Of a stretch of DNA of 64,000 nucleotides, positions 33,228 to 42,283 are shown in pieces. Position 1 is the first letter of the stretch. The number at the start of each line of letters is the position of its first letter. The notes beneath the pieces are model-generated. The model made no database searches. It saw nothing but the letters and a program-made list of their open reading frames with translations, and was not told where the DNA came from. Origin of the DNA: Actinomycetes bacterium (GTDB lineage Bacteria; Actinomycetota; Actinomycetes; Mycobacteriales; Mycobacteriaceae); assembly GCA_023404955.1 (NCBI GenBank), contig JAEXZY010000039.1, forward strand, positions 9,611-73,610, read 5' to 3'. The translations under genes and the position numbers were made by a program.

Positions 33228-36200
33228 CAAGACAGCACGGTACGCACTCGCCGCATGTCGAGGATCCCCGGCGCGCCCACGTCGGTCGATTGGCGGGCCT
33301 GCTTCTCGCGCAGGTCCTGCAGGTCCACCGCCCCGGCGGTGAAGCCGGTGGCCTCGAAGCGGCGTTCCCGCCGGGACTCGGCTTCCACGGCGTTGACCGG
33401 CGGGGTGTCGTAGGAGCGACCACCCGGGTGGGACACGTGGTAGGTGCAGCCGCCGCGGGCCACACCGCCGGCGGTGTCGATCAATTCGAAGCGCAGCGGT
33501 CCGTCCACGGTGATCGTCGGGTGCAGCGCACTCGGGGGCTGCCAGGCCCGGTAGCGCACGCCGCCGACCTGGATGTCCGGATTGTCGGTGGCCAGCAACG
33601 GGATCGGATGACCGTTGACGGTGACCACGAAGCGCTGGCGGTCGGCACCGATGAGCCGGACCTGCAGGCGTTCCACCGAGGAATCGACGTAGCGCGCGGT
33701 GCCGCCGGCGGTGGCTTCCTCACCGAGCACGTTCCACGGTTCGATGGCGCCGCGCAGTTCGATCTCCACGCCGCCGAACACGGCGGTGCCGATGCGGGGG
33801 AAACGGAACTCGGTGAACGGGTCCAGCCAGCTGGTGTCGAACTCGATACCGTGGTCGCGCAGGTCGGCGGCGACCTCGGCGATGTCACCGATGATGAAGT
33901 GCGGCAACAGGTATCGACCATGCAGGTTGGCACCGTGGCGGATCAACGGAGCGCGCAGCGGCTTCTCCCAGAACCGCGCGACCAGGGCCCGCACCAGCAG
34001 GGACTGGACCATCGCCATCTGCGGATGTGGCGGCATCTCGAAGCCACGCAACTCCAGCAGGCCGAGCCGGCCGCGCGCACTGTCGGGGCTGTAGAGCTTG
34101 TCGATGCAGAACTCGGCGCGGTGGGTGTTGCCGGTGATGTCGGTGAGAAGGTGTCGCAGGGCGCGATCGACGATCCACACTCGAGCTCCGTCACCCTCGC
34201 CGTCACCGTCGTCATCGCCCGCCGCCAACCGGGCGATCTCGGCGAACGCGATCTCCAGCTCGTAGAGCGATTCGGGACGGCCCTCGTCCACCCGGGGCGC
34301 CTGCGACGTCGTGCCGATGAAGCGCCCGGCGAACAGGTACGACAGCGCGGGGTGGCGCTGCCAGTACGTCAGCAGGGACACCAGCAGGTCGGGCCGGCGC
34401 AGCAGCGGCGAGTCGGCGGGGGTGATGCCGCCGAGGGTGATGTGGTTGCCCCCACCCGTGCCGCCGTGAGTGCCGTCGACGTCGAAGGATTCGGTGGACA
34501 ACCGGGCCAGCCGCGCGTGGGCGTACAGCGTCTCGAGCTGGTCCCGCTGCTCGGCGAAGCCGGCCGTCGGCGCGACGTTGACCTCGATGACACCCGGATC
34601 GGGGGTGATCGTCATCGACTGCAGCCGCGGATCGGCAGGCGGACCGTACCCCTCGACCACCAGTGGGCAGCCGAGCGCGGCCGCCGCCGCCTCGATGCGC
34701 TCGACCAGATCGACGAAGTGGTCGAGCTCCTCGGTGGGCGGCAGGAACACATGGAGGATGCCGTCGCGGACCTCGGCCACCAGCGCGGTGGTCGGCACCG
34801 CGTCGGCGTCGGTGATCTCGGCGGATTCCTGGCGGCCCGCCCGCAGCGGGCCGGTCTCGCGGGTGGGGTCGGCCTCGGGGCGCTGTGGCGGCGGCCGCCA
34901 GCTGATGGAGGCCAGCGGTAGCCGCAAGCCGGCCGGAGAATCGCCCTCGGACAACACGATCCGTCCTCGTCGCAACGTCCAATCGGCGCTGGCCCAGCCG
35001 GCGTCGTCGTCGCGGCGGTGCAGCGGCAGGACGAACGCGGCGGGTTCGGTGACCGAATCGTCGAGCTTTGTCAGCAGCTGTGCCCGCGCCCATGCACTAT
35101 CGGCGGCGAGGTCGTCGCCCTCGGCGACCGCCTGTCCGGCAGGGCGGCGCACCGCCGCCGCCAGCCGGCTCAGCGGATCCTCGTAGGCGGGCCGGACCTG
35201 ACTGCGCGGCAGCCCGAAGTCGTCGGCGATCTCCCCCAGCAGCTGCTGCGGAGCTTTGGGTGCGATCTCTTCCGCGTTGGGCTGTTCACGCCACGGGTCG
35301 GCCAGCAGGGCCGGATCACGCCACAGCGGCTCCCCGTCGGTGCGCCAGAGCAGCGCGATCTGCCAGCGGGGCAACGGCTCCCCGGGATACCACTTGCCCT
35401 GGCTGCGCTGCACGAGGCCCTGCGGCGCCCACACCTCTTTGAGCCGTGCGGCCAGGTCCGAGGCGCGCACACGCTTGTGGGGTCCGTCGGCGTCGGTGGT
35501 CCACTCCGGGTCGGTCTGGTTGTCGATGGACACGAACGTCGGCTCGCCGCCCACGGTGAGCCGCACGTCGCCTGCGCGCAGCCGTTCGTCGACGCGGTGG
35601 CCGAGGGCGTTGATCGCCGCCCACGCCGCCTCGGTGTAGGGCAGCGTGACGCGCGGATCCTCGTGCACCCGGGTGACGACGTTGCTGAATTCCAGCGTGG
35701 TCTCGCACGGTTCGGTGGCACCGGTGATCGGCGCCGCCGACTCGGGGTGCGGGGTGGCCGACAGCGGGATGTGCCCCTCGCCGGCGAACAGGCCTGAGGT
35801 CGGGTCGAGTCCGATCCAGCCGGCGCCGGGGATGTACACCTCGGTCCACGCGTGCAGATCGGTGAAATCCGCCGCCGGACCGGACGGACCGTCGAGGGCC
35901 TCGACGTCGGAGGTCAGCTGGACCAGATAGCCCGAGACGAAGCGGGCGGCCAGCCCCATCTGACGAAGGATCGAGACCAGCAACCACGCGGAGTCCCGGC
36001 ACGATCCGATACCGGTTCGCAGCGTCGTGTCGGGGGTCTGCACACCGGGTTCGAGCCGGACGCTGTAGCCGACGTCGACGTTGACGGCGCGGTTGAGCGC
36101 GACCAGGAAGTCGATGGTGCGGGTGTCGCGGGCCACCGAGAAGTTGGCCACCCACGCCTCGACCAGGTCGCCTGGTCCGGAGCCGGACTGTTCCTCGTCG

Positions 36201-36562
36201 ACCGGCCGCAGATAGGGCTTGAGGTCCTCTGCCAGGGCGCGCGGATAGGTGAAGCCGACCGTTTCGGCGTAGTCCTCGATGAAGAAGTCGAAGGGGTTGA
36301 TCACCTTGAGGTCGGCGATCAGCCCGACGGTGATCGTCAGGCTGCGGGCGCGGGTGGGGAACACGAGGCGGGCGAGGAAGTTGCCGAAGGCATCCTGCTG
36401 CCAGTTGACGAAGTGGTCGTCGGGCTCGACGGTCAGCGAGTACGCCTCGATCGGCGTGCGCGAGTGCGGGGCCGGCCGCAGCCGGACCACGTGTGGAAAC
36501 ACCTCCACCAGCCGATCGAACGTGTAGCTGGTGCGGTGTTCGAGGGCCACCTTGATCCCCAT
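33227..36562 (-). CDS. Large transglutaminase / DUF2126 fusion protein (Rv2566-like)
   Basis: An 1111-residue protein. Residues ~1-300 are a transglutaminase-like domain (HRTSYTFDRLVEVFPHVVRL) with Cys in GSCRDSAWLLVSILRQ, His in LHAWTEVYIP and Asp in GLDPTSGLFAGEGHIP. The rest is DUF2126, including GGEPTFVSID, VEGYGPPADPRLQ and GGTGGGNHITLGG. The latter resembles glutamine-synthetase/amidoligase-like chemistry, but that is inference. ATG at 36562 gives MGIKVALEHRTSY, as in mycobacterial homologues. First gene of the five-gene coupled cluster; all four downstream junctions overlap. Confidence 0.9.
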   Translation of the reverse strand: MGIKVALEHRTSYTFDRLVEVFPHVVRLRPAPHSRTPIEAYSLTVEPDDHFVNWQQDAFGNFLARLVFPTRARSLTITVGLIADLKVINPFDFFIEDYAETVGFTYPRALAEDLKPYLRPVDEEQSGSGPGDLVEAWVANFSVARDTRTIDFLVALNRAVNVDVGYSVRLEPGVQTPDTTLRTGIGSCRDSAWLLVSILRQMGLAARFVSGYLVQLTSDVEALDGPSGPAADFTDLHAWTEVYIPGAGWIGLDPTSGLFAGEGHIPLSATPHPESAAPITGATEPCETTLEFSNVVTRVHEDPRVTLPYTEAAWAAINALGHRVDERLRAGDVRLTVGGEPTFVSIDNQTDPEWTTDADGPHKRVRASDLAARLKEVWAPQGLVQRSQGKWYPGEPLPRWQIALLWRTDGEPLWRDPALLADPWREQPNAEEIAPKAPQQLLGEIADDFGLPRSQVRPAYEDPLSRLAAAVRRPAGQAVAEGDDLAADSAWARAQLLTKLDDSVTEPAAFVLPLHRRDDDAGWASADWTLRRGRIVLSEGDSPAGLRLPLASISWRPPPQRPEADPTRETGPLRAGRQESAEITDADAVPTTALVAEVRDGILHVFLPPTEELDHFVDLVERIEAAAAALGCPLVVEGYGPPADPRLQSMTITPDPGVIEVNVAPTAGFAEQRDQLETLYAHARLARLSTESFDVDGTHGGTGGGNHITLGGITPADSPLLRRPDLLVSLLTYWQRHPALSYLFAGRFIGTTSQAPRVDEGRPESLYELEIAFAEIARLAAGDDDGDGEGDGARVWIVDRALRHLLTDITGNTHRAEFCIDKLYSPDSARGRLGLLELRGFEMPPHPQMAMVQSLLVRALVARFWEKPLRAPLIRHGANLHGRYLLPHFIIGDIAEVAADLRDHGIEFDTSWLDPFTEFRFPRIGTAVFGGVEIELRGAIEPWNVLGEEATAGGTARYVDSSVERLQVRLIGADRQRFVVTVNGHPIPLLATDNPDIQVGGVRYRAWQPPSALHPTITVDGPLRFELIDTAGGVARGGCTYHVSHPGGRSYDTPPVNAVEAESRRERRFEATGFTAGAVDLQDLREKQARQSTDVGAPGILDMRRVRTVLS

Positions 36563-36605
36563 AGCGCTAGATCCCACCACACCGCATGCGGCAGCGCAGG
36601 GTGCG

Positions 36606-37538
36606 TCAGGTCTGCGCGCGGCGCGGAATGAGGTTGGTACGCGGGCGAAGCACCAGCACCAACACGCACGCGATCACGATGCCGACGAGGTTGACCGCGA
36701 GCTGGGTGGCCGACCGAGCGGCCATCCCCCAGTCCCCCAGCACACCCGCGACCGCGGTGAAGCCGGCCGCGGGCACCGTCGTCACCGAGATGAACACCCC
36801 GACCAGCGCCGCCGATTTCGCCGACACCAGCGACAGCATTCCCGCGGCCCCGGCGAGCAGCGCCACCACGAACGAGATCGGCCCGACCTGGAAGATGAAG
36901 TCGACGTCCTCGACGGAGCGCACGGAGTCGAGGTCCACCCAGCCCACCGCGTGAGCGGCCATCGTCAATAGCGCGGTGACCCCCATGGCGATCGGGAAGC
37001 CCGCGAGCAACGCGATGACGGCCCGTCGCGCCAGATCCGCACGGCGCTGCACGAGCGCCACCGACACCGCCGCCAGCGGCCCGAACTCCGGCCCGAGCAC
37101 CATCGCGCCGACGACGGTCACCATCGAATCGGTCACCGCGCCCACGGCGGCCAGCAGGCACGCCAGTGTGAGGAACAGTACGAACGTCACCGACAGTGTC
37201 GATTCCTCGCGCGTGCGGCCGATGAGTTCGTCCCACACCACCGCGTCGGCCGGATCACCTTCGGCGTCGTCCTCCGCCTCGTGCGCGCGGGTCGACAGCA
37301 CCGTGTCGAGAACTGTCAGCAGGATCGCGCCTCGATGCTGGGCGTCGAGGTCTTTGAGGGCCTTGATGACGTCGTTGGCGCACTCGCGGGCGATCACCGC
37401 GGTGATCTCGTCTCCGTCGGGTGGGTCCACGGCCGCGCCGGGGTGGATCAAGACATGCGCGACGCCGACCTGGCCCCGCAGCACGGCCACGACGTCGTCG
37501 CGCATGTCCGCGGGCACGATGACGCGCAACTCCAGCAC
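36606..37538 (-). CDS. DUF389 membrane protein
   Basis: A 310-residue protein. An N-terminal soluble ferredoxin-like domain (LELRVIVPADMRDDVVAVLR) is followed by six or so membrane helices from residue ~118. The DUF389 signature includes DSMVTVVGAMVLGPEFGPLAAVSVALVQRR. The family is widespread, functionally undefined, and proposed to be transport-related. GTG at 37538. It is divergent from the DeoR gene across a 200-base intergenic region and follows the DUF2126 gene region only by position. Confidence 0.87.
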   Translation of the reverse strand: MLELRVIVPADMRDDVVAVLRGQVGVAHVLIHPGAAVDPPDGDEITAVIARECANDVIKALKDLDAQHRGAILLTVLDTVLSTRAHEAEDDAEGDPADAVVWDELIGRTREESTLSVTFVLFLTLACLLAAVGAVTDSMVTVVGAMVLGPEFGPLAAVSVALVQRRADLARRAVIALLAGFPIAMGVTALLTMAAHAVGWVDLDSVRSVEDVDFIFQVGPISFVVALLAGAAGMLSLVSAKSAALVGVFISVTTVPAAGFTAVAGVLGDWGMAARSATQLAVNLVGIVIACVLVLVLRPRTNLIPRRAQT

Positions 37539-37612
37539 CGGCGCCAGTAAACAGGTGTCGCGCCGCCGTCGGATCGGGTTGAGAACAATTCGCCGCGAAG
37601 TGTGGCGAGTAC

Positions 37613-37624
37613 ACAGAACTCTGT
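37613..37624. promoter_or_regulatory. Candidate operator 1, DeoR/DUF389 intergenic region
   Basis: ACAGA-AC-TCTGT, a perfect inverted repeat in the divergent promoter region. It immediately precedes a TATAGA -10-like sequence (about 37625-37630) facing the DeoR gene. The half-site recurs at 37682-37702, suggesting one regulator binds both. Confidence 0.45.
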
Positions 37625-37681
37625 TATAGATTCACACTCCATCAGAGCTTCGCCGCAAACCACCAGCCCAACGGGAGTGAT

Positions 37682-37702
37682 TTCTGTGAATTTTGAACAG
37701 AA
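37682..37702. promoter_or_regulatory. Candidate operator 2, upstream of the DeoR gene
   Basis: TTCTGT and ACAGAA arms separated by nine A/T-rich bases, 37 bases before the DeoR start. It shares the ACAGA/TCTGT half-site with the element at 37613-37624, as expected for autoregulation by a dimeric DeoR protein that can loop DNA. Confidence 0.45.
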
Positions 37703-37738
37703 GTTGTCTGGCGTGGCGGGGCCGCCTGGGGTGATCCG

Positions 37739-38539
37739 GTGGACGTGAAGTCGCGCCGCGATCACATCGAGCAGCGCGTGCGCGCCGCCCGCGAGATCAC
37801 CTACGCCGAGCTGGCCACCGAGTTCGACGTCTCGGAGATGACGATTCGTCGTGACGTCGAGGCCCTCGAGGCGAGCGGTGTGGTGCGTCGCGTGGTCGGT
37901 GGTGCGATCGCGCTGCAGGGCAAGGACACCGAGCCGTCATTTGCCACGCGGATGGCGGATGCCGCCCAGGAGAAAATCCACATCGCCGACGTCGTCGCCG
38001 ACCTGATTGGGGTGAACGAGACGGTGATCCTCGACTCCGGCAGCACGGCGCTGGCGGTGGCGAACTCGCTGCGCGGGCGCGGGCTCGGCCTGACCGTCGT
38101 GACGCCGAGCGTGCTGGCCGCGCTCGCGCTCGTCGACGAACCGGACACCACGGTGGTGCTCACCGGCGGCGAATTGCGTTCCGGTGAGCTGAGTCTGATC
38201 GGGGCGGCGGCCGAGGACACGCTGGCCAACTACAACTGCGACACCTATGTGATGGGTGTGGCCGGTATCGACGGCGAACGCGGGATCTCGGATTACCACC
38301 CGGCCGAGAGCCGGGTGAAACAGGCGGCCAGCCGGCGCGCCGACCGGGTGATCGTCGCCGCCGACAAGTCGAAACTCGGTCGCGTCACCTTCGTCAGCAT
38401 CACCGCGCTCGCCAGCGTCGCGACGATCGTCAGCGACGGGGCGCCGGACCACCCCGCCCTGGTCGCCGCCCGCGACGCCGGTGTCGAGGTGATCTGCGTC
38501 AGTTCTCAGCACGACGCCACGGTGGCGGGAGCCCGATGA
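37739..38539 (+). CDS. DeoR/GlpR-family transcriptional repressor
   Basis: A 266-residue regulator. The N-terminal DeoR helix-turn-helix is ITYAELATEFDVSEMTIRRDVEALEASG. The C-terminal sugar-phosphate-sensing domain has ETVILDSGSTALAVANSL, TVVLTGGELR and IVAADKSKLGR. These proteins repress carbohydrate or polyol operons and release DNA on binding a phosphorylated intermediate. GTG at 37739; GTG at 37745 is also possible. The stop overlaps the kinase start (ATGA), so it probably controls the operon that follows, through the repeats at 37613 and 37682. Confidence 0.92.
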   Translation: MDVKSRRDHIEQRVRAAREITYAELATEFDVSEMTIRRDVEALEASGVVRRVVGGAIALQGKDTEPSFATRMADAAQEKIHIADVVADLIGVNETVILDSGSTALAVANSLRGRGLGLTVVTPSVLAALALVDEPDTTVVLTGGELRSGELSLIGAAAEDTLANYNCDTYVMGVAGIDGERGISDYHPAESRVKQAASRRADRVIVAADKSKLGRVTFVSITALASVATIVSDGAPDHPALVAARDAGVEVICVSSQHDATVAGAR

Positions 38540-40017
38540 CCCGCTACACGGTCGGCATCGACATCGGCACCACCGGCACCAAGACCGTGCTGCTCGACAC
38601 CGAGAGCGGCATCGTCGCGACCGCGACCCGCGACACCGCCCTGCATTCCCCCGCCCCCGGGTACGCCGAAGCCGATACCGGGCAGTGGCACCGCAATGTC
38701 GTCGAATCGATCCGCGAGGTGCTGCAGGCCGCCGACATCCCGCGCCAGCAGGTGGGCGCCCTGGCGACCTCCGGCATGGTGCCCGCCGTCGTCCCCGTCG
38801 ACGACGCAGGCAACCCGCTGCGCCGGGCGATCCTGCAGAACGACGCCCGCGCGCACCGCGAAGTGACCGACCTCGCCGCCGCGCTCGCCGACACCGACCT
38901 GGTGCACCTCACCGGGTCGGCCATGACGCAGCAATCGGTGGCGCCCACGACGGTATGGCTGCGCGAGCACGAACCCGAGGTCTCCGCGCGCACGGCGCAC
39001 TGGGTCGGCTCCTACGACTGGGTGCTGACGGCGCTGGGCGCGCCCGTGCACGTCGAAGAGAACTGGGCCATCGAGTCCGGCCTGTTCACGCTCACCGGGC
39101 AGCTCGCCGAGATGGTGCTGGCCGCAGCAAGACTCGACCCCGCCACGCTGCCGCCGCTGCGGCGTCCCGGTACTCAGGTCGGCGAACTCAGCCGGGCCGC
39201 CGCCGAGGCCACCGGACTGAAGGCGGGCACCCCGCTGGTGGTCGGCGGCGCCGACCACGTGCTGTCAGCGTTCGCAGCCGGCGTCAACGGCCCGGGCGAC
39301 GCACTGGTGAAACTCGGTGGCGCGGGCGACATCCTGGTCGCCAGCCAGACCCCCGTCGTCGACGAGCGCCTCTATCTCGACGCCCACCCGGTCCCCGGGC
39401 ACTGGCTGCCCAACGGCTGCATGGCCACCAGCGGCAGCCTGATCCGGTGGTTCCAATCGATGGTCGGCGGCACCGCACTGACCGACCTCGACGATGAGGC
39501 AGCACACCAGCCGCCCGCCGAAATACTCTGCCTGCCGTACTTTCTCGGCGAAAAAAGCCCGCTGCACGATCCGGACTTGCGCGGGGTCTTCGCGGGTCTG
39601 CACCTCGGTCACAGCCGCGCCGACATGTACCGCGCCGTTCTGGAGGCCATCGCCTTCGGATTCCGCCACCACGTCGACGTCTTCGCCGAGATCGGCATAC
39701 CGCTGCGCCGCGTGATGATCACCAACGGCGGATCGAAATCCACGCTGTGGAAGCAGATTCACGCCGACGTCCTCGGCATGGAGATGAACCCCGTTCGCGG
39801 GCACCCCGGCGCGTCCCTGGGTGCCGCAGTTATCGCGGCGATCGGCGTCGGCGCCCTCGAGGACTGGTCCGACGCCGCACGCTTCATCACGCTCGACGAT
39901 CCCTACGTTCCGGATCCCGCCCGCGCCGAGCGCTACGACACCGCCTACGCAACCTGGCGCGACCTCGGCGACGCTGTGGCCCCGATCTCCCACGCACTGG
40001 CACGCACCACCCGATGA
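38536..40017 (+). CDS. FGGY-family carbohydrate kinase
   Basis: A 493-residue sugar or polyol kinase of the FGGY family, closest in layout to xylulokinase and gluconokinase. The N-terminal phosphate-binding loop is GIDIGTTGTKTVLLD, the central catalytic region GGADHVLSAFAAG, and the C-terminal ATPase motif TNGGSKSTLWKQIHADVLG. It probably phosphorylates the imported compound or its oxidised product and so makes the DeoR effector. It is coupled to the DeoR gene and followed after 14 bases by the ABC solute-binding protein gene. Confidence 0.92.
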   Translation: MTRYTVGIDIGTTGTKTVLLDTESGIVATATRDTALHSPAPGYAEADTGQWHRNVVESIREVLQAADIPRQQVGALATSGMVPAVVPVDDAGNPLRRAILQNDARAHREVTDLAAALADTDLVHLTGSAMTQQSVAPTTVWLREHEPEVSARTAHWVGSYDWVLTALGAPVHVEENWAIESGLFTLTGQLAEMVLAAARLDPATLPPLRRPGTQVGELSRAAAEATGLKAGTPLVVGGADHVLSAFAAGVNGPGDALVKLGGAGDILVASQTPVVDERLYLDAHPVPGHWLPNGCMATSGSLIRWFQSMVGGTALTDLDDEAAHQPPAEILCLPYFLGEKSPLHDPDLRGVFAGLHLGHSRADMYRAVLEAIAFGFRHHVDVFAEIGIPLRRVMITNGGSKSTLWKQIHADVLGMEMNPVRGHPGASLGAAVIAAIGVGALEDWSDAARFITLDDPYVPDPARAERYDTAYATWRDLGDAVAPISHALARTTR

Positions 40018-40031
40018 AAGGAGCACCACCC

Positions 40032-41357
40032 ATGAGAATCACGCAAACACCCGTCCCCCGGCGGCGGGGCCGGCTCTTTCGCTCCGCCGCCGTAGCACTG
40101 CTTGCCGTCCTCGCTCTCGTGCTCTCCGCGTGTGCGGGCAGCGGCGGACCCGAACAGTCGCAGGCCACCGGCACCGGCGAGGTGGCCAAGGACACCTCGG
40201 GCACCGTGCGCATCCTGATGGAGAACGTGCCCGACACCGACATCGTGAAATCGATGGTGGCCGACTTCAACAAGAGCTTCCCCGATGTCAAGGTCGACAT
40301 CGAGTCCCTGACCTATGACCAGATGCGCGACAAGCTGGTGTCCTCGTTCCAGTCGTCGGCACCGAACTACGACCTGATCGTCGTCGACAATCCGTGGATG
40401 GTCGACTTCGCCAACGCGAAGTTCCTGCAGCCGCTCGACGCGCGCATCGACAGCACCCCGGACTATGACGCTGGAGACTTCTTCAAGCCGTTGACCGACA
40501 TCACCACTGTCGACGGGGTGCGATACGGGGTGCCGTTCTACAACTACGCGCTCGGATACCTCTACAACGCCGACGATCTCGCGGCGGCCAACCAGCAGGT
40601 GCCCACCAACCTCGATCAGCTGGTGAGTGTCAGCAAGGCGCTCAAGACCCCGGAGCGCGCCGGCATCGCGATGCAGCCGCAGCGCGGGTACAAGATCTTC
40701 GAGGAGTGGGGCAACTGGCTCTTCGCCGCGGGCGGTTCCATCTACGGCGCCGACGGCAAGGTCAGCCTCAACACCCCCGAGGCCAAGCGTGCGCTCGAGG
40801 CCTACATCGACACCTACAAGACCGCGGCACCGGCCAACAGCCTCAACTGGAGCATGGACGAAGCGCAGCGGTCGGTGTCGGCCAATCAGTCGGCATCGAT
40901 GATCAACTACAACTGGCAGCTGCCCGCGATCAACGAGCCCGGCTCCGGACCCGCCGCCGGCAAGGTCAAGCTGGCCCCGATCCCTGGCGGCAAGCAGGTG
41001 CTGGGTTCGTGGAGCTGGGCGATCCCGGCCAACTCCGCGAGCTCCGATGCGGCGTGGGCGTTCGCCTCGTGGATCACCGCCAAGCCCAACGACGTCACGC
41101 GCGTCGAGAAGGGTGGGGCGGCGATCCGCAAGAGCACCCTCGCCGATCCGGCTGTGTTGCAAGGGAAATTCGGCGCCGACTACTACAAGACGGTGGAGCA
41201 GCTGCTCGCCAACTCGGCGCCGTTGAGCCAGGGGCCCAGCGGTGAGGAGATGATCCAGGCGGTGGGCACCGAGCTCAACGAGGCCGTGGCAGGCACCAAG
41301 AGCGTCGACGACGCGCTGGCCGCCGCGCAGGCCGCAGCCGAGAAGATCCAGGGCTAG
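40032..41357 (+). CDS. ABC transporter solute-binding lipoprotein (carbohydrate type)
   Basis: A 441-residue extracellular substrate-binding protein of the ABC carbohydrate family 1. A basic N-terminus (RRRGRLFR) and hydrophobic segment end in the lipobox LSAC, with lipidated Cys34. The mature part has the SBP_bac_1 pattern FNKSFPDVKVDIESL, YDLIVVDNPWMVDFA, and the aromatic segment WGNWLFAAGGSIYGADGK. ATG at 40032 has AAAGGAG upstream; the longer frame from 39747 lies inside the kinase gene. It captures the operon's substrate for the two permeases that follow. Confidence 0.94.
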   Translation: MRITQTPVPRRRGRLFRSAAVALLAVLALVLSACAGSGGPEQSQATGTGEVAKDTSGTVRILMENVPDTDIVKSMVADFNKSFPDVKVDIESLTYDQMRDKLVSSFQSSAPNYDLIVVDNPWMVDFANAKFLQPLDARIDSTPDYDAGDFFKPLTDITTVDGVRYGVPFYNYALGYLYNADDLAAANQQVPTNLDQLVSVSKALKTPERAGIAMQPQRGYKIFEEWGNWLFAAGGSIYGADGKVSLNTPEAKRALEAYIDTYKTAAPANSLNWSMDEAQRSVSANQSASMINYNWQLPAINEPGSGPAAGKVKLAPIPGGKQVLGSWSWAIPANSASSDAAWAFASWITAKPNDVTRVEKGGAAIRKSTLADPAVLQGKFGADYYKTVEQLLANSAPLSQGPSGEEMIQAVGTELNEAVAGTKSVDDALAAAQAAAEKIQG

Positions 41358-41411
41358 CCGGGCCCCGAGAACCGGAAGCCGACCACCCCACGAAAGGAGC
41401 GCAGACCTGCC

Positions 41412-42278
41412 ATGTTTTCCTCCCTGAGGTTTGAGCAGGGCATGGTCACCCCCCTCGTCGCCCTTTTCGTCGGGGTGGTCGGTTTCCCCCTCGGATACGC
41501 CGCGTATCTGTCGGTCACCGACTACAAGCTCACCGACCGCGGCGCGCCCAGCATCGTCGGCGCCGAGAACTACGCGGCCACCTTCGGCGACGCCGCCTTC
41601 TGGCACGCGTTCGGCACGACCGCACTGTTCGTCGCGGTCGCCGTCGGGATGGAGCTGATCCTCGGCCTCGCCATCGCATTGGCGCTGCAGAAGCAGCGCT
41701 GGGCGCGGGATCTCACGCGGTCGATGCTGCTGGCACCGATGTTCATCACGCCCATCGCGGTGGGGCTCACTTTCCGCTTCCTGCTCAACGACCAGATCGG
41801 TGCGATCCCCGAATTACTTCGGGCACTTGGCATCTCATATGACTTCTTCGGCCCCGGGCGGGCGCTGTTCACGATAGCGTTCATCGACGTCTGGCAGTGG
41901 ACACCGTTCATGGTGCTGCTGCTGCTCGCCGGGCTGGAATCGATTCCGCGCGAACCGATGGACGCCGCGCGGGTCGACGGTGCCGGCGCGTTCTACGTGC
42001 TGCGCCGGGTCACGCTGCCGCTGCTGGCGCCGGTCCTGGTGGTGGCGATCCTGCTGCGCTGCCTGGATGCGATGAAGGTGTTCGAGTACGTGTTCGCCAC
42101 CACCCGCGGCGGACCGGGCACCGAAACCGAGACGCTGCAGTACTTCATCTACCAGACCGGTATCCAGTTCTTCCGGCTCGGCTCGGCCTCGTCGATGGCG
42201 TTCGTGGTGCTGGTGGTGGTGCTCGCGGTCATCGTGGTCGCGTTCCGCCGGCTGGACCGCGCGCGGGAGAGGACGTAG
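41412..42278 (+). CDS. ABC transporter permease 1 (carbohydrate type)
   Basis: A 288-residue inner-membrane permease of the MalF/UgpA type, with six predicted helices. The cytoplasmic EAA loop, which docks on the ATPase, is EPMDAARVDGAGAFYVLRRVTLPLLAP. ATG at 41412 follows a clear AAAGGAG site. It is followed six bases later by permease 2. Confidence 0.94.
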   Translation: MFSSLRFEQGMVTPLVALFVGVVGFPLGYAAYLSVTDYKLTDRGAPSIVGAENYAATFGDAAFWHAFGTTALFVAVAVGMELILGLAIALALQKQRWARDLTRSMLLAPMFITPIAVGLTFRFLLNDQIGAIPELLRALGISYDFFGPGRALFTIAFIDVWQWTPFMVLLLLAGLESIPREPMDAARVDGAGAFYVLRRVTLPLLAPVLVVAILLRCLDAMKVFEYVFATTRGGPGTETETLQYFIYQTGIQFFRLGSASSMAFVVLVVVLAVIVVAFRRLDRARERT

Positions 42279-42283
42279 ACGCG

